Of a DNA stretch of 64,000 nt, positions 54,611 through 64,000 are shown piece after piece. A program made the position numbers and the translations under genes. The stretch comes from Letharia columbiana (lineage: Eukaryota > Ascomycota > Lecanoromycetes > Lecanorales > Parmeliaceae): assembly GCF_014066305.1 (NCBI RefSeq), contig NW_023501079.1:310001-374000 (forward strand), in the 5' to 3' direction. Under the pieces are notes generated by a model. It saw nothing but the letters and a program-made list of their open reading frames with translations, was not told where the DNA came from and did not search any database. Position 1 is the stretch's first letter. Every line of letters begins with the position of its first letter.

Positions 54611-55139
54611 CTTGTGATTCGGTCCGTGAGGCCAGTGCTGAGTCCTGACTCGAGTCACGAGGCGAGTTTTGCCGAGAGGATGGTCGAGACTGCGTGGTTG
54701 GAGCTCTGACGGTGGATGTAAATGGTTGGCGAGTGTGTTGTTTGAAGGAAATTCATTTCAGCGATCGCTGTTTCAGAACCCGAGGAGATTTCATTGACAA
54801 TCAACGCCTCGAGGTTGAGGCTGGGCCAAGTGAGGTAAAGATTGGGGTATGAACTCAGTTCCCAGCCTTTCCAGCGCAGTCCTTGGACTTTGGACTATGT
54901 GACACGGAGACAGGACTCCTTGATGAAGAGACACGACATGTAAAGATTAGGAATTGATCACTTCAATCCATGTGCGATCTCTGCTGGCTGAAAACGCATT
55001 CTCTGCATGCAACAGAGTCTCTGTCCCGGTGGACGGTCTGTTTCCCATGCTTCGACCTGCAAACCCCCTCACGAAGAAAAGAAGAAGAAAAAAGAAAAAG
55101 AACCACCACCGCCACAACCCACAGCCCCAGCACGCAAGC

Positions 55140-55170
<31 letters not shown>

Positions 55171-55229
55171 TTTTAAAAAATAAGAAACAAAAAGACACGT
55201 CCATCCATCCACCCACCCACCCCCCTCCC
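54611..55229. other. Intergenic; (GTAA)n microsatellite
   Basis: 55141-55170 is (GTAA) repeated about seven to eight times on the plus strand. Otherwise no gene. An ATG-less frame upstream of MYND-SET B is open for about 100 codons but lacks a start and was rejected as its 5' part. Confidence 0.5.
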
Positions 55230-55935
55230 TCAACCAACCCTCTCCACAACCCCAACCCCCACATCCACCACCACCACCGCCCGAATCAACCGCTCCACAA
55301 CCCCGTACGCGCCCAGATACGGCACCACCACCACCCCCCGGCCCCGATCCAAACGTCCCGGCCGCCACAATCCCGCCTCCTTGCAACCGCACCAGCTCAT
55401 CCTTCACGCCCTGCGCCTCCGTCGGGCCCACATCGCCCTCCCACGCCTCCCGTGAGCGGTGCGTCCGGACGGGGGCGTGGAAGATTCGGAGCAGCTGATG
55501 CGGTGGGTTTTTGTATGCGCGCTGGGGAGGGAGGGATGAGGTCATTTTTTGGGGGGGTTTGTTTTGGGAGGGAGGGAGGGTTTTGGGGAGGGATCGGCTC
55601 ACGCGTAGGATGAGAGCGTAGGTCAGAGTTTGGTCGGCGAGGGTGGCGCCGAGGTGGGACATGATGGGGAGGTGGCGGCGGCGGTCGATAGTGAAGGGGC
55701 GGTAGGCGGGCAGGTTGCCGAATCGGAGGTGTTGCTCCACTGTGGAGGGATGAGTTTCGGGGTCTGTGGGGTAGAGGAGGATGGGCGGTGGTCCCTGGAA
55801 AGCCCGGGGGGGAGGATGACATGCTGACTGTTGGGGTTTTGCTAGAGAGGGATAAGCTGTCGCGAGGTGCGGATGCGGGTGAGCGATGGGTTGGGGTGGA
55901 TTCTGTGGAGGTTGTTGTTGCGGTGTTGGCGACAT
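55230..55935 (-). CDS. Hypothetical protein, probable one-base frame break
   Basis: The first exon (to 55603) reads, after a Pro-rich start, PPPILLYPTDPETHPSTVEQ, HLRFGNLPAYRPFTIDRRRH, LPIMSHLGATLADQTLTYAL; a GTGAGC donor and CCCCAG acceptor join it to RAYKNPPHQLLRIFHAPVRT, HRSREAWEGDVGPTEAQGVK, DELVRLQGGGIVAAGTFGSG. Then six G (55334-55339, C on plus) interrupt the frame; with five the reading would continue PYLGAYGVVERLIRA to a stop at 55230. The N terminus before 55935 is Pro/Ser-rich and unclear, with another frame open to 56149. No family recognised, but the internal sequence is convincing as protein. Confidence 0.5.
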
Positions 55936-56107
55936 TGTTGATGAGCTTCCGGGGTGGGGCGGAGACGTACTGCGTTGGCTGGAGACGAGCTGGAGGACGA
56001 GAACAGACCGAGTGGTATTGTAGAGCTGGTGGTCTTGGGGGGTTTTGATGTAAAGGCTGGAAGCCAGTAGAGGTTGTGGTTGTGGTTGGGATGGAGAAGT
56101 TTATAGA

Positions 56108-56515
56108 GTGAGATGAAGACCTTGGTAGGTTAGCAATCGGTATGTCCACGCCTCTGATAGCTTAGAGGGTATCTAATTCATAATAGGTTCGATTCCTATC
56201 GGCGCTGATACAATAATATGATTATTTTTTATTTTCTGGCAGCGCCAATACTGCAGTACTGCCGTTGTATCTTCCCCAAAGGTCGTGGGGTTCGAATCCA
56301 GTTATATCTAATCTAGCTTGAGTGTAGCAGCAGAAATGTTGTCCTTGTCGTGCGGGGGCACGTATCTATAGTTGCGGTCGAGCTTAGAGGGTATTTGATT
56401 CATAATAGGTTCGATTCCTAATGGCGCTGGTACAATGGTGTTGCGGTGCTTCTTATTTTCTAGAGTGAGATAATAACCTTGGTAGGTTAGCAATCGGTAT
56501 GTCCACACCTCTGAT
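56108..56515. repeat. tRNA-Met-like repeat block (SINE-like)
   Basis: Two 48-bp tRNA-like copies at 56159-56206 and 56381-56428, starting AGCTTAGAGGGTAT, contain a Met-type anticodon loop (TTCATAA), a T arm (ATAGGTTCGATTCCTAT in copy 1) and a GGCGCT 3' end; the 3' half of the anticodon stem and the variable loop are missing. Two copies of a 51-bp module (GGTTAGCAATCGGTATGTCC inside) lie at 56108-56158 and 56465-56515. A CTGGCAGCGCC motif at 56236 is shared with 43.84 and 44.37 kb and matches the expected 5' acceptor strand. Confidence 0.6.
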
Positions 56516-56821
56516 CGAAAAAGAATCATCCGGAACAGCTGTGGACAAATTCGCTTATTAAGCGAGTAAACGAAGGTCTTGTCACTGTGACTTAGTAGAA
56601 GGACAACGGTGGACAGGCGACAACTCGGAACATCTAAAGATGCTCTGCAGCATGCTCTGTGAATTTGTTGGCCCAATCGATTGCATTGCCTGCCAATAGC
56701 CAGCTTTCTGACTTGCTATTTTTGACCAAACACTACGGCAACTGTGCGAATGTATAGTGCTGCAGAGGCTAGCAACTATTCAGAGCTCTGTGAAACCGTC
56801 AACCAAATCCCTCTCGAGTAG

Positions 56822-58877
56822 TCATCGCTTCCCCGCCTTCCATTCCGCCATCCAAGCCTTGACAAAGGTAGCCTCATCCATTTGTGTGTCCGCTACCGGA
56901 GCCGGCGGCAAGGTCGCTGTTGTCTCGTTGGGAAACAACCCATTCTCATCCCAATGGTGCACGGCTCCCTCGATCAGTATAAATGGCTCATCAGTCGTAC
57001 TCGTCCTAGGCTTTGCTTCAGGCGCGTGGGGCGTCGCGCCTCTCCAGGGATCATCTTCCCCATCGATGAAGGCTAATCTGTCATAGCTAATGTTATACCC
57101 ACCATACGCATTGATGATAGCCGTGTCGGATGGAGTGGTGATGTTGAAAGCGTCACGGCAGATGATGGACTCATACTGTAGGGTGATGGTACGTGAGATG
57201 AGAGGGAGTTGATCCTTGGGGACGCCAGAGCCTGTTTGGAGGAATCCCCACTGGCTGCAATATTGATACGGCCAGCTTCTCCATGTCTGAGTGATATCGT
57301 CCAAGGCGTAGAAGGAGGCATTGTGTGTTGTATAGCATTCATTCGTTGTCTGCCCCCCAGCAATGCAGGGCTGGACGAGGGTCGTGTTAACGTAACTGAT
57401 AAAATTAAGCATTTGCGTCGTGAGGGTTGCAGATTGAGGAGCGTAGCCGCCTGCTGCCACTAGTTGCTTGACTGTGCTTGTTAGGTTTGCTGGGACCGGT
57501 TGGAGGGTGCTGTTGGCTGTGATGTTGCCGCAATACTGCGAGAAAGAAGGGTCATTGACGGCGGGGTCCCAATTGCGGCCTTGCCAGCCTCCTATCCCTG
57601 AGCTGAGTGCGTTGGCAAAATCATCATTGTATCTAATTGCCATTAGTAAAGCGTCCAAGCCTGCGACAATGTTTCTCGAGTGGGAATTTGCCAATGAGGC
57701 CGACGAGCGAAGTTTCTAGGCGCAACCTCTTCTGTACAAGGCTCATCGCAAGCGGCTCAAAGGTCCACAATCTGCGCTCCGGCCACAACGAGAAGCAGAT
57801 TAATCAAATAGAGAACGTACTGAATATCTTGCAGGCCGAAGGACGTCTTGAGCTCCTTGATCAGTCCTCTGGTGTTATTCTTCCCAAGTAATATATTGTC
57901 GACAATATTCGTAAGCTTCTGTGTAGCCAGAATGCAGTCAGGCGGTCCATACTCCCGTACTGGCTCGTAGTACTCCCAGAAGTCATAGATTGCCTTGGTC
58001 ACGCCAGAAGATGAAATTGCCCCTGAAACTGATCAATACCATGTTCTTCACCAACCCTCCCTCTCCCCAACAAAGTACTCACCGTAATAGGTATCCGGAT
58101 ACGTCTTCCTCAGAAAAGCGACAAAGGCCCCCGCATAACTGCCCCCATACGCAATGTAAGGTGTATGGGGAGCTGTAAGCTTCTGGTCTTCCAATCCCTC
58201 AAATACGACATTCCTTGCAAAAAACGCTGTATCAGCCAGCGCCTGCTGCGTCGTCAAGAACCTCAAGTTCTCCGTGCTCAAATCTGGCGTTGGGAAACTA
58301 GTCCCGTAATAGCGATGCTCAAGCACCACGGCAATGCCACCCGTCGCTTCAGCAAGCTGATGTGCGATCCCTTTCTGTAAATAGGGGAGACGGTCTGTGG
58401 CGTCGTCTTCGCCGGATTCGAGCACTATGACGGGCTGAAGTACGCGGATTTTGGAGTCAGCATTGCTTGTTCGAGGCAGGTAATGGATTTACGAGACAGG
58501 TCTCGGGGGTAGAAAAGTCCTCTTGCTCCCCAAAATATGTCTTGTGACTCAAGTTCAATACCACATAGGAAGGATCAACTCCGAAATGTACGTACCCCAC
58601 CCGGTTTGTAGTATGTGGCGTCGAAGAAGTAGCGCAGATTGAACTTCCCAGAAGAGTGAGGCTCATACATAGATTCATTATGAAAGTGATCGATGGGAAC
58701 CGAGAGGTTATAGGCGGGGTAGAGAGTTGAAGGGTCAACATCTCTTTTGGAGAGGATCTGGCGGCGGGAGAGATTGGGAGCGACGCCGGATCTGAGAGAG
58801 GAAATGGGCTGGGAGGCAGATTTTGCGGTGGCAAGGGGAAGGAGGGAGAGCAGGAGGGTGGGGACGTTCAAATGCAT
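56822..58877 (-). CDS. Secreted serine carboxypeptidase-like protease, family S28
   Basis: Prolyl-carboxypeptidase/DPP7-type peptidase of 548 residues. Exons 58877-58596, 58434-58083, 58022-57821 and 57632-56822 sum to 1647 nt. A signal peptide (MHLNVPTLLLSLLPLATAKS) is followed by the start of the alpha/beta-hydrolase fold (NLSVPIDHFHNES, PVIVLESGED, VLEHRYYGTSFPTPDLST). The nucleophile is in AYGGSYAGAFVAFLRK (Ser about 193). The second region has GAISSSGVTKAI, NALSSGIGGWQGRNWDPAVN, WGFLQTGSG and RLAFIDGEDDPWRG (Asp near 473), and the catalytic His in EGAVHHWDENG (about 504-505). Several N-x-S/T sites fit secretion. It cleaves after proline in relatives, often at acidic pH; whether this one does is inferred. 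Confidence 0.93.
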
Positions 58878-59904
58878 GATGTGATGATAGAGCGAAGTAG
58901 GATATAATGAAGATGGAAACCTTAGAGCCGCAGATTTCGTAATGTCATGCGAAAGAATAGAGACTTCATCCAAGAGACAGAAGGATTGAAAGGATTGGTA
59001 AATGGGATGCGCAAAAAGAGAGACATCCTTTGTGCTACCTACGTTATGTAGTAAACGGTGGATGTGGGGATCACCGTCACCGTGCATGATGCGGTCCCTC
59101 CTACTCAATAGGGAAGGTGAGATCGCAGTCGCGGGACGCTCCTGCAGCGGCCATCTCCACTACGCGAGAGGACCTACCTAGATAAGTCTTAGGCCTTGTG
59201 TAAGGTTGCATGATAGGAGAAGAGCTGATCGGGTTTCTGCGACAGCTATGCTATGTAGATGAATGAAGAAGGTCGGCTCGAGTCGACGGCGGAGAAGTGG
59301 CAATGGTCTGTCCTTGATCTAGACTATGAAATTTTCTGAAATATAGGACCGAAGCACCAAGCCAAGCTCTCGCCTGGTCATTTTACATGGTAAGCCTGGT
59401 CAGTATCCAAGACCCGACACGTTCCGACTGCGTAGGGGCGCTGGGGGAGGGGGACTTGCCATGACATAACAACACAGGTCGAGCGAAAGTGTGATTGGCA
59501 GCGTTGACAGAAATACACAGGGGAGGGTGAAAAACCTGCTCACTTTGCGCCGAGAAGAGGAGGCGAGGGAGAAGGGATTGGTTCTGTATTTACATTTGAT
59601 GCTTCTTCTGAAGGATCGAAAGTTTAGGTCGGAAAGGCATTGCGCGAATTTGATATTTGCATGAAGAGAGATTTGAGTTGGCAATTCTTTTGCATATCTA
59701 TTTGAATCTATTACCCGATTCTCGGTCCGACAAAGGAAAGGTACATTACTACGTCTAATCCTCTCTCTCAATCAATTTCAGTAGAAAGCCAAGGCAAACC
59801 CTAGCCCTTCCGCTTGGCGAAAGCCTTTAGAAGCATGCATGCCACAGATCCCTATCGCAAGCTGAGAAGCAAAAACCGAAACCCCAAAACCGAAAGAGAT
59901 CCTT
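58878..59904. other. Intergenic, no supported gene
   Basis: Minus frames at 58575-59108 and 59400-59771 run partly over coding exons or lack motifs. No RNA gene or repeat seen. Confidence 0.5.
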
Positions 59905-60905
59905 TTATCGCCCTTGTTGCGCAGGCCTACCATCCAGAGACACCCTCTTGCGGTCCAGTCTCCTATTCACAGCCCCCAGCACAACCTTCAGAATCCCGTC
60001 CGCATTCAATCCTGTACTTCCACCATCTTGACTCTTCCAAGGTACCGTATCAACGATATCTCTTCCCCCACACAGCGGCGCGATCCCATCATCGAGTTCT
60101 TGCAGCGCCTCTGCTGCGCCGCTCTCTTCGCCGACCTGGAAGAATTGGATACCGACTTGCCACGGTGGCGCGTCAAGTTTGTCAAGCTTCTTGACGTAAG
60201 AGATGATGACGGATTCGGGATCATCGGTTGGGACGCCGTCGGTGATGACGATGATGTTGAGGGGTTTCACGGCGTCCATGTTGGATTTCTTGGCTTCGCA
60301 CTCCCTGAGGTAAGGCTTTAGGATCGCGTTCAGCTTGGTACCAATAGGTGTTCCACCTCCAGGCTTGACCGTGTCGAATATACGCTGGACCTCATTTGGA
60401 CGAGTGATATTCTGGTAGCTTTGTGAGTCGGGGGCGTTGAGGAAGTAGATGTCGATGCCGTCTTTGTCATGGGCGGTACATATCGGCGCGATGGATGCGA
60501 TGGCGAGGGAAGTCTCGCGCCATGAACGGCCAGCCATGGAGCCAGAGTCATCGATTAGGAAGACGGTGTCGAAAGTGGAGAGAAATGCGTAAGGATTGTC
60601 CGTTGAGGCTGCGACAGTGGTTGCTGGTGGGGAATAGCTTGGTGGTGGCTCCGAATTACTTGATGCGAAGGGATTTGCTACTGTTGCAGGTTGTGCTGGC
60701 TGATTGTCAGTGATCATCCTAGTTGGAAAGATGCGAGGAGCGTACCTGGACGACGGGTGGCAGGAGCTGGGGTGCTGGTTGCAGCAATTGGACTTTGTGT
60801 CACCGAGGTGGGGATCGAACGCTTTGATGATTTGGACATGGTTGAGAATGTTCTTTCAAGAGTGGAAGTCTTGCGAGACCCTTTTTTAAATAAGTTGAAT
60901 GGCAT
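59905..60905 (-). CDS. von Willebrand factor A domain protein
   Basis: Protein of 316 residues. Exons 60905-60746 and 60695-59905 sum to 951 nt. A basic/Ser-rich N terminus (MPFNLFKKGSRKTST)is followed by a Pro-rich linker with PPPSYSPP, then the vWA domain with a MIDAS site: FDTVFLIDDSGSMAG (D-x-S-x-S at about 102-106), GGGTPIGTKLNAILK (Thr) and NIIVITDGVPTDDPES (Asp), ending at about GIAPLCGGRDIVDTVPW. The remaining 40 residues are basic. Intracellular vWA proteins of this kind are common in ascomycetes, mostly of unknown role; the Met-Pro-Phe start resembles relatives, but an in-frame ATG at 60983 is possible. Metal binding is expected. Confidence 0.87.
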
Positions 60906-61856
60906 ATTGCTGTGTTGGGAGAAGCGATTTGTAGAAGGTATAGAGGCAGGATGGCATGATGATGTTTCATAGAGGAAAGGCATGATTGGCTGCTGGTACC
61001 GAGATCGGGATAAAGGGCAGGCGTGGTCAAAGTGTTACAGTTTCGGAAGTAGACTTGATTTGCTCAGAAGCAAGAAGGCAGGCAGCGTTTGAGAACGGAA
61101 GGAACAGCTGAATTTATTGGTGCTTGAGGCTGCTTCTCTGTCTTGATGGCAAACACAAATCTGCACGCGTTGATGCCTACTTATATGAAACGTGTAGAGC
61201 CCATGATGTCTGGTCATGCCAGCGATAGAACACAGCATCATGACGGCAATGCCTACTCATATCTGCCCCATAGATAGCCTAAGGGCCAAGTAACTCCTCA
61301 TCGGAGCTGTATGTGGATCTTGTGTATCAGATTCGCCTTCACATAGCCTCTTTTGCCATGATTGTTGTGGGACTGGTGGAGTTCTGTCTGCAGGAAAATG
61401 GCGGGCAAGGCTGAGGCTCGGGCGGAGGGTAAAACCAAGCCATGACGAGGCTGTGAACTCAACCAATGAAATCGCTATAACCCAGAAGCACTGCCGCATC
61501 CTTTCCTCTTCGGGATTAGTCTCATCCTCTAATCTGCTGCCTTACGACTTACGAGGTACCTCGAGACGGATGGGCATTCCTGCCGCAGGAACGGAGAGAT
61601 GAAAGCCGCTCGACCGAATATCAACATCGTGAACTCCGCTCATGGATAGCAGCGGCTCATACCATCAAGGCGAGATGAGCAGTTAAAGGCAGTGCAGAGT
61701 AACCGGTTGATGACCTCTATTGGTCTTACAGTATTACATGCTCACAGTATCTGAGTAGAGGGTGGCGCGGCATCGGCTTGCTCCGACCAAACGCCTGAAT
61801 AGTAGGCAGATGAGTGCTCATGTGCCTTCAGGCGGTGGCCGTACAGCTCCGCGCAT
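60906..61856. other. Intergenic, no supported gene
   Basis: Frames at 61035-61241 and 61257-61499 have no motif. No repeat or RNA gene seen. Confidence 0.5.
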
Positions 61857-63181
61857 TCAAAGTGCATACACAGGCGTCCAGTCCCTCTTCACTGCCGTAT
61901 ACATCGCCTTGGTATCCCGATGAGCTCGACAACCCCTACCATGGAACCTTTCGCCTGCATTGGCCCATGTACCTCCTGTGGGGTTCTCTAGCCAGCTCTC
62001 CTTGCTCTTATCCTCCTTCCAACATCCAGAACATATGCCGACCTGGAAAGAAGGGCGAAGTCGCTCCAAAACAGGCATCAACCTAGTGCGTGCGCCGCAG
62101 TGAGTGTGGTTGTCGTCGATTTGATACGAAGGGCACTCCTTGAGCTTAGCTATGATATCGTTGAGGTTACCATTGTAAGGCTCGAGCTCTTCAGGCGCAG
62201 GGTCAAAGGCGCTTTCAATCCGTAGTGTTCTTCCTTTGCGACAGAGGAAGCGAATAATCTCGCCCAGTTGATATGCGTCACATTGAGGCGATGAACTGTA
62301 GCCGAGCCTGCACTGAGTCTGCTTGGAGATATAGAGGTTGATGAAATGTTTTTGAATGGAACTCAGAGTGTCCAAGACGTAGTCGCGTCGACAGGCAAGC
62401 TCTTCTGTCCGCTGGTCAGCGCCATCTGTCAAGCTCCATTCGGTAACGCACCTTCGACGCCACCGGGTAGAATCCACCATAGAGCATCCTCTCCTTCCCG
62501 CTCTTCATCTTCGGTACTGTTCTGCCTTTTTGAAGCCTCGACGATCAGAGCCGCGCTACATTGACGTACCCAATCCGGAAACCCGAAAAACAAACCGGCC
62601 AACAACCTTTGGCGATTCTCAAGCTCAATCTCTTGAGTCGTAGCGGACTTCCGATCTTTGAGGAGTGTGATTTCCAATCCCTGCCGTATCAAGTATTCCG
62701 CGATAGTATTTGAGCAAGCGAACCTGTCGGCCACGATGGAAAGTAGTGCTATGAGATTGACGGAATGTGCGCGTAGGACTGGCCAGCTTGTAGAAGGATC
62801 GTGCAAAATCTTGAAGAAAAGCCTGACGACCGTGCCGGTTGAGATGCAACCCTCGGGGAGAGCGCCTACATCCGAAACGACGGCTTTCGGGAGTTCTGAT
62901 GCGGGTATGGCTGCGGAATCATTGTATTGCCTCGTGAGGTCCTGAAGTCTCGCCTCGATAGCGATGCCTTCGCTGAATTTGACAGGATCTAGCAGCACGT
63001 TGAAATATTCGGAGGCACTGTGTAGCACATCTCTCGAACATCGATAGCAGTGATCAGTACACGTGGTGGGGTCTTTGATTTGTATAAGGATGTCGCCGTC
63101 ATTGGAGATGACCACGGTAGAGGGGTTCGCTTCGGAAAAGGGCGCTGGAGCTTTTGTTGCGGCCCTTCTGCCTTGAGGCAT
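61857..63181 (-). CDS. BTB/POZ domain protein
   Basis: Protein of 425 residues. Exons 63181-62452 and 62404-61857 sum to 1278 nt across a 47-nt intron with a CTGACC branch site. The BTB domain is VVISNDGDILIQIKDPTTCT, RDVLHSASEYFNVLLDPVKF (the classic CSRDVL/FSASPYF pattern), followed by LPKAVVSDVGALP, LRAHSVNLIALLSIVADRFA and other alpha-helices. After the intron comes EELACRRDYVLDTLSSIQKH, FINLYISKQTQCRLGYSSSP and a C-terminal region with several Cys (SGCWKEDKSK). Many fungal BTB proteins of this pattern are orphan; cullin-3 adaptor is possible, not shown. Confidence 0.83.
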
Positions 63182-63747
63182 GATGTTGACTGTGAGCTAT
63201 CGGATTGACAGTGGACTTCTCGGTTGCCTCCCTGACATGGAGAAGATGCCAGGGAGTGAGGATAGTCGGTGGTCGGCTTTGCTGTAAGGACTAAGGAGAA
63301 TAGGTGGTGAGCACTCCGGCAGTATAGGGCAATAGCTGAGCGATGCCGAACGCACTCCACGCCATCCTGTCACCAATAGCACGGACCGGAAAGAGATTGA
63401 TGAAATAACAAGCCATAATGGAAGATTGTAGAGCTTGAGTTGAAGAGGCGGAAAGATCGACTGGTGAGCCTACAGGGCTGACCAATCAGATTGACTGCAT
63501 TTCCTGCTGACCTCGGAGTACCGTTTTGAATTCCTCGTCCCTCATCAATCCTCGAAGTAAACCCCATCACCTACACCCCGAGCTAGAGCACTATAGGATC
63601 TTCACTGTTACTACCTTCCTTCAATACTATGGTAATGCGTGCATGCTAGCTATTCAACTACTCCAGCTAGCTAGGTTGACAGGCTAAGAATGACGAATGA
63701 TGCACCAGCTTCTTGCCGGCTATGCCAGCTTTTAAATCCACTCATTA
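63182..63747. other. Intergenic, no supported gene
   Basis: Upstream region of the BTB gene and of the partial ORF at the edge. Minus frames at 63197-63570 overlap the promoter area and lack motifs. Confidence 0.5.
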
Positions 63748-64000
63748 ATGGCTTTTCCGAACAAAACCCCCTGGCCAAGAGAGCTGCAGAACGAAGCAGC
63801 CATCTTCGATCAGAGAATGGCTGTCAAAAGCGCCATTTTCGCCACAATCACCGGCCACACAATGCAAAGCCCTCAGTGGTCATGGAGGAGCGCTGTTCAC
63901 GCTGTTCATGCAGGCGACGATGAACCCATACTTCGCATTTTTGTCAGGATATCTTCAGCATTGGCGCTCTTCGCGGGATATGCCATGCCAACTCCTTCTT
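63748..64000 (+). CDS. Partial ORF open to the right edge
   Basis: From ATG at 63748 the frame MAFPNKTPWPRELQNEAAIF, DQRMAVKSAIFATITGHTMQ, SPQWSWRSAVHAVHAGDDEP is open for 84 codons without a stop to the window end. The composition is protein-like and the ATG context is fair. Whether it is a real first exon, and of what, cannot be told here. Confidence 0.38.
   Translation, partial: MAFPNKTPWPRELQNEAAIFDQRMAVKSAIFATITGHTMQSPQWSWRSAVHAVHAGDDEPILRIFVRISSALALFAGYAMPTPS

Noticed and set aside
54611..54770. Open frame extending upstream of MYND-SET B
   Set aside because: No ATG in that frame; the 53-nt intron model with MAAKSSKVSKK gives a consistent start.
56236..56310. Possible intact tRNA gene with GGGGTTCGAATCC T-loop
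   Set aside because: The T stem does not pair and no D or anticodon arm closes; treated as part of the tRNA-like repeat block.
57637..57891. Plus-strand ORF and a minus ORF reading FASSASLANSHSRN
   Set aside because: These lie in the 188-nt intron (57633-57820) of the S28 gene; exon 4 begins at ATACAATG (57632).
1..64000. CRISPR array, bacterial operon or phage region
   Set aside because: The organism is a filamentous fungus with spliceosomal introns; no regularly spaced short repeats with unique spacers were seen.

Overview
This is nuclear DNA of a filamentous ascomycete (Pezizomycotina; the class is not certain, Dothideomycetes is my best guess). The evidence is short 47-200 nt spliceosomal introns (GT...AG with CTAAC/CTGAC-type branch sites), fungal families such as GRG-1, DUF7908, F-box/LRR-like, MYND-SET, GT8/GT34 and S28 peptidase, and a long AT-rich tract with the CpA-depleted signature of repeat-induced point mutation (RIP). 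Coding islands have balanced composition; one 6-kb block (46.5-52.45 kb) is a repeat-rich compartment.

Layout. 1.7-4.2 kb: ribosomal protein uS7/RPS5 and a peroxisomal acyl-CoA thioesterase (C-terminal SKL) share a 0.29-kb divergent promoter. 5.0-9.1 kb: an F-box protein with a perfect 50-bp inverted repeat at its 5' side, then an SGNH hydrolase. 9.35-12.4 kb: a large secreted Ser/Thr-rich DUF7908 surface protein. 12.8-18.2 kb: poorly resolved small genes plus a 71-residue GRG-1 glucose-repressible protein. 18.5-20.5 kb: MYND-SET protein A. 22.2-30.8 kb: class III aminotransferase, aldo/keto reductase, a palindromic repeat element, a small 98-aa gene and a DHA2-type MFS transporter. 31.9-35.5 kb: an F-box/LRR-like gene split by a frameshift and a protein with an N-terminal F-box/2EXR-like segment and a TPR-like region. 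36.8-45.7 kb: a Golgi-type glycosyltransferase group (two GT8 paralogues around one GT34), with a hypothetical gene and a repeat mosaic between. 46.5-52.45 kb: a RIP-degraded TIR element carrying two short LTR elements that are not RIP-mutated. 52.7-54.6 kb: MYND-SET protein B, a paralogue of A. 55.2-64 kb: an unresolved gene, tRNA-like repeats, a secreted S28 serine peptidase, a von Willebrand A domain protein, a BTB/POZ protein and a partial ORF running off the right edge.

How it works together. There is no operon logic, but three arrangements stand out. (1) Local duplications: MYND-SET A/B and GT8 A/B, each pair diverged and with different introns. (2) A nested mobile-element stack that records a sequence of events: DNA-element insertion, RIP, then two miniature LTR insertions. 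(3) Three genes (thioesterase, F-box/LRR, 55-kb gene) whose frame is broken by one base in a short homopolymer; these are either assembly errors or young pseudogenes.

Exon models were checked by hand: the summed exons of RPS5, SGNH, DUF7908, GRG-1, MYND-SET A and B, MFS, GT8-A, GT34, S28, vWA and BTB are all divisible by three. Family names come from remembered motifs, not from a database search.
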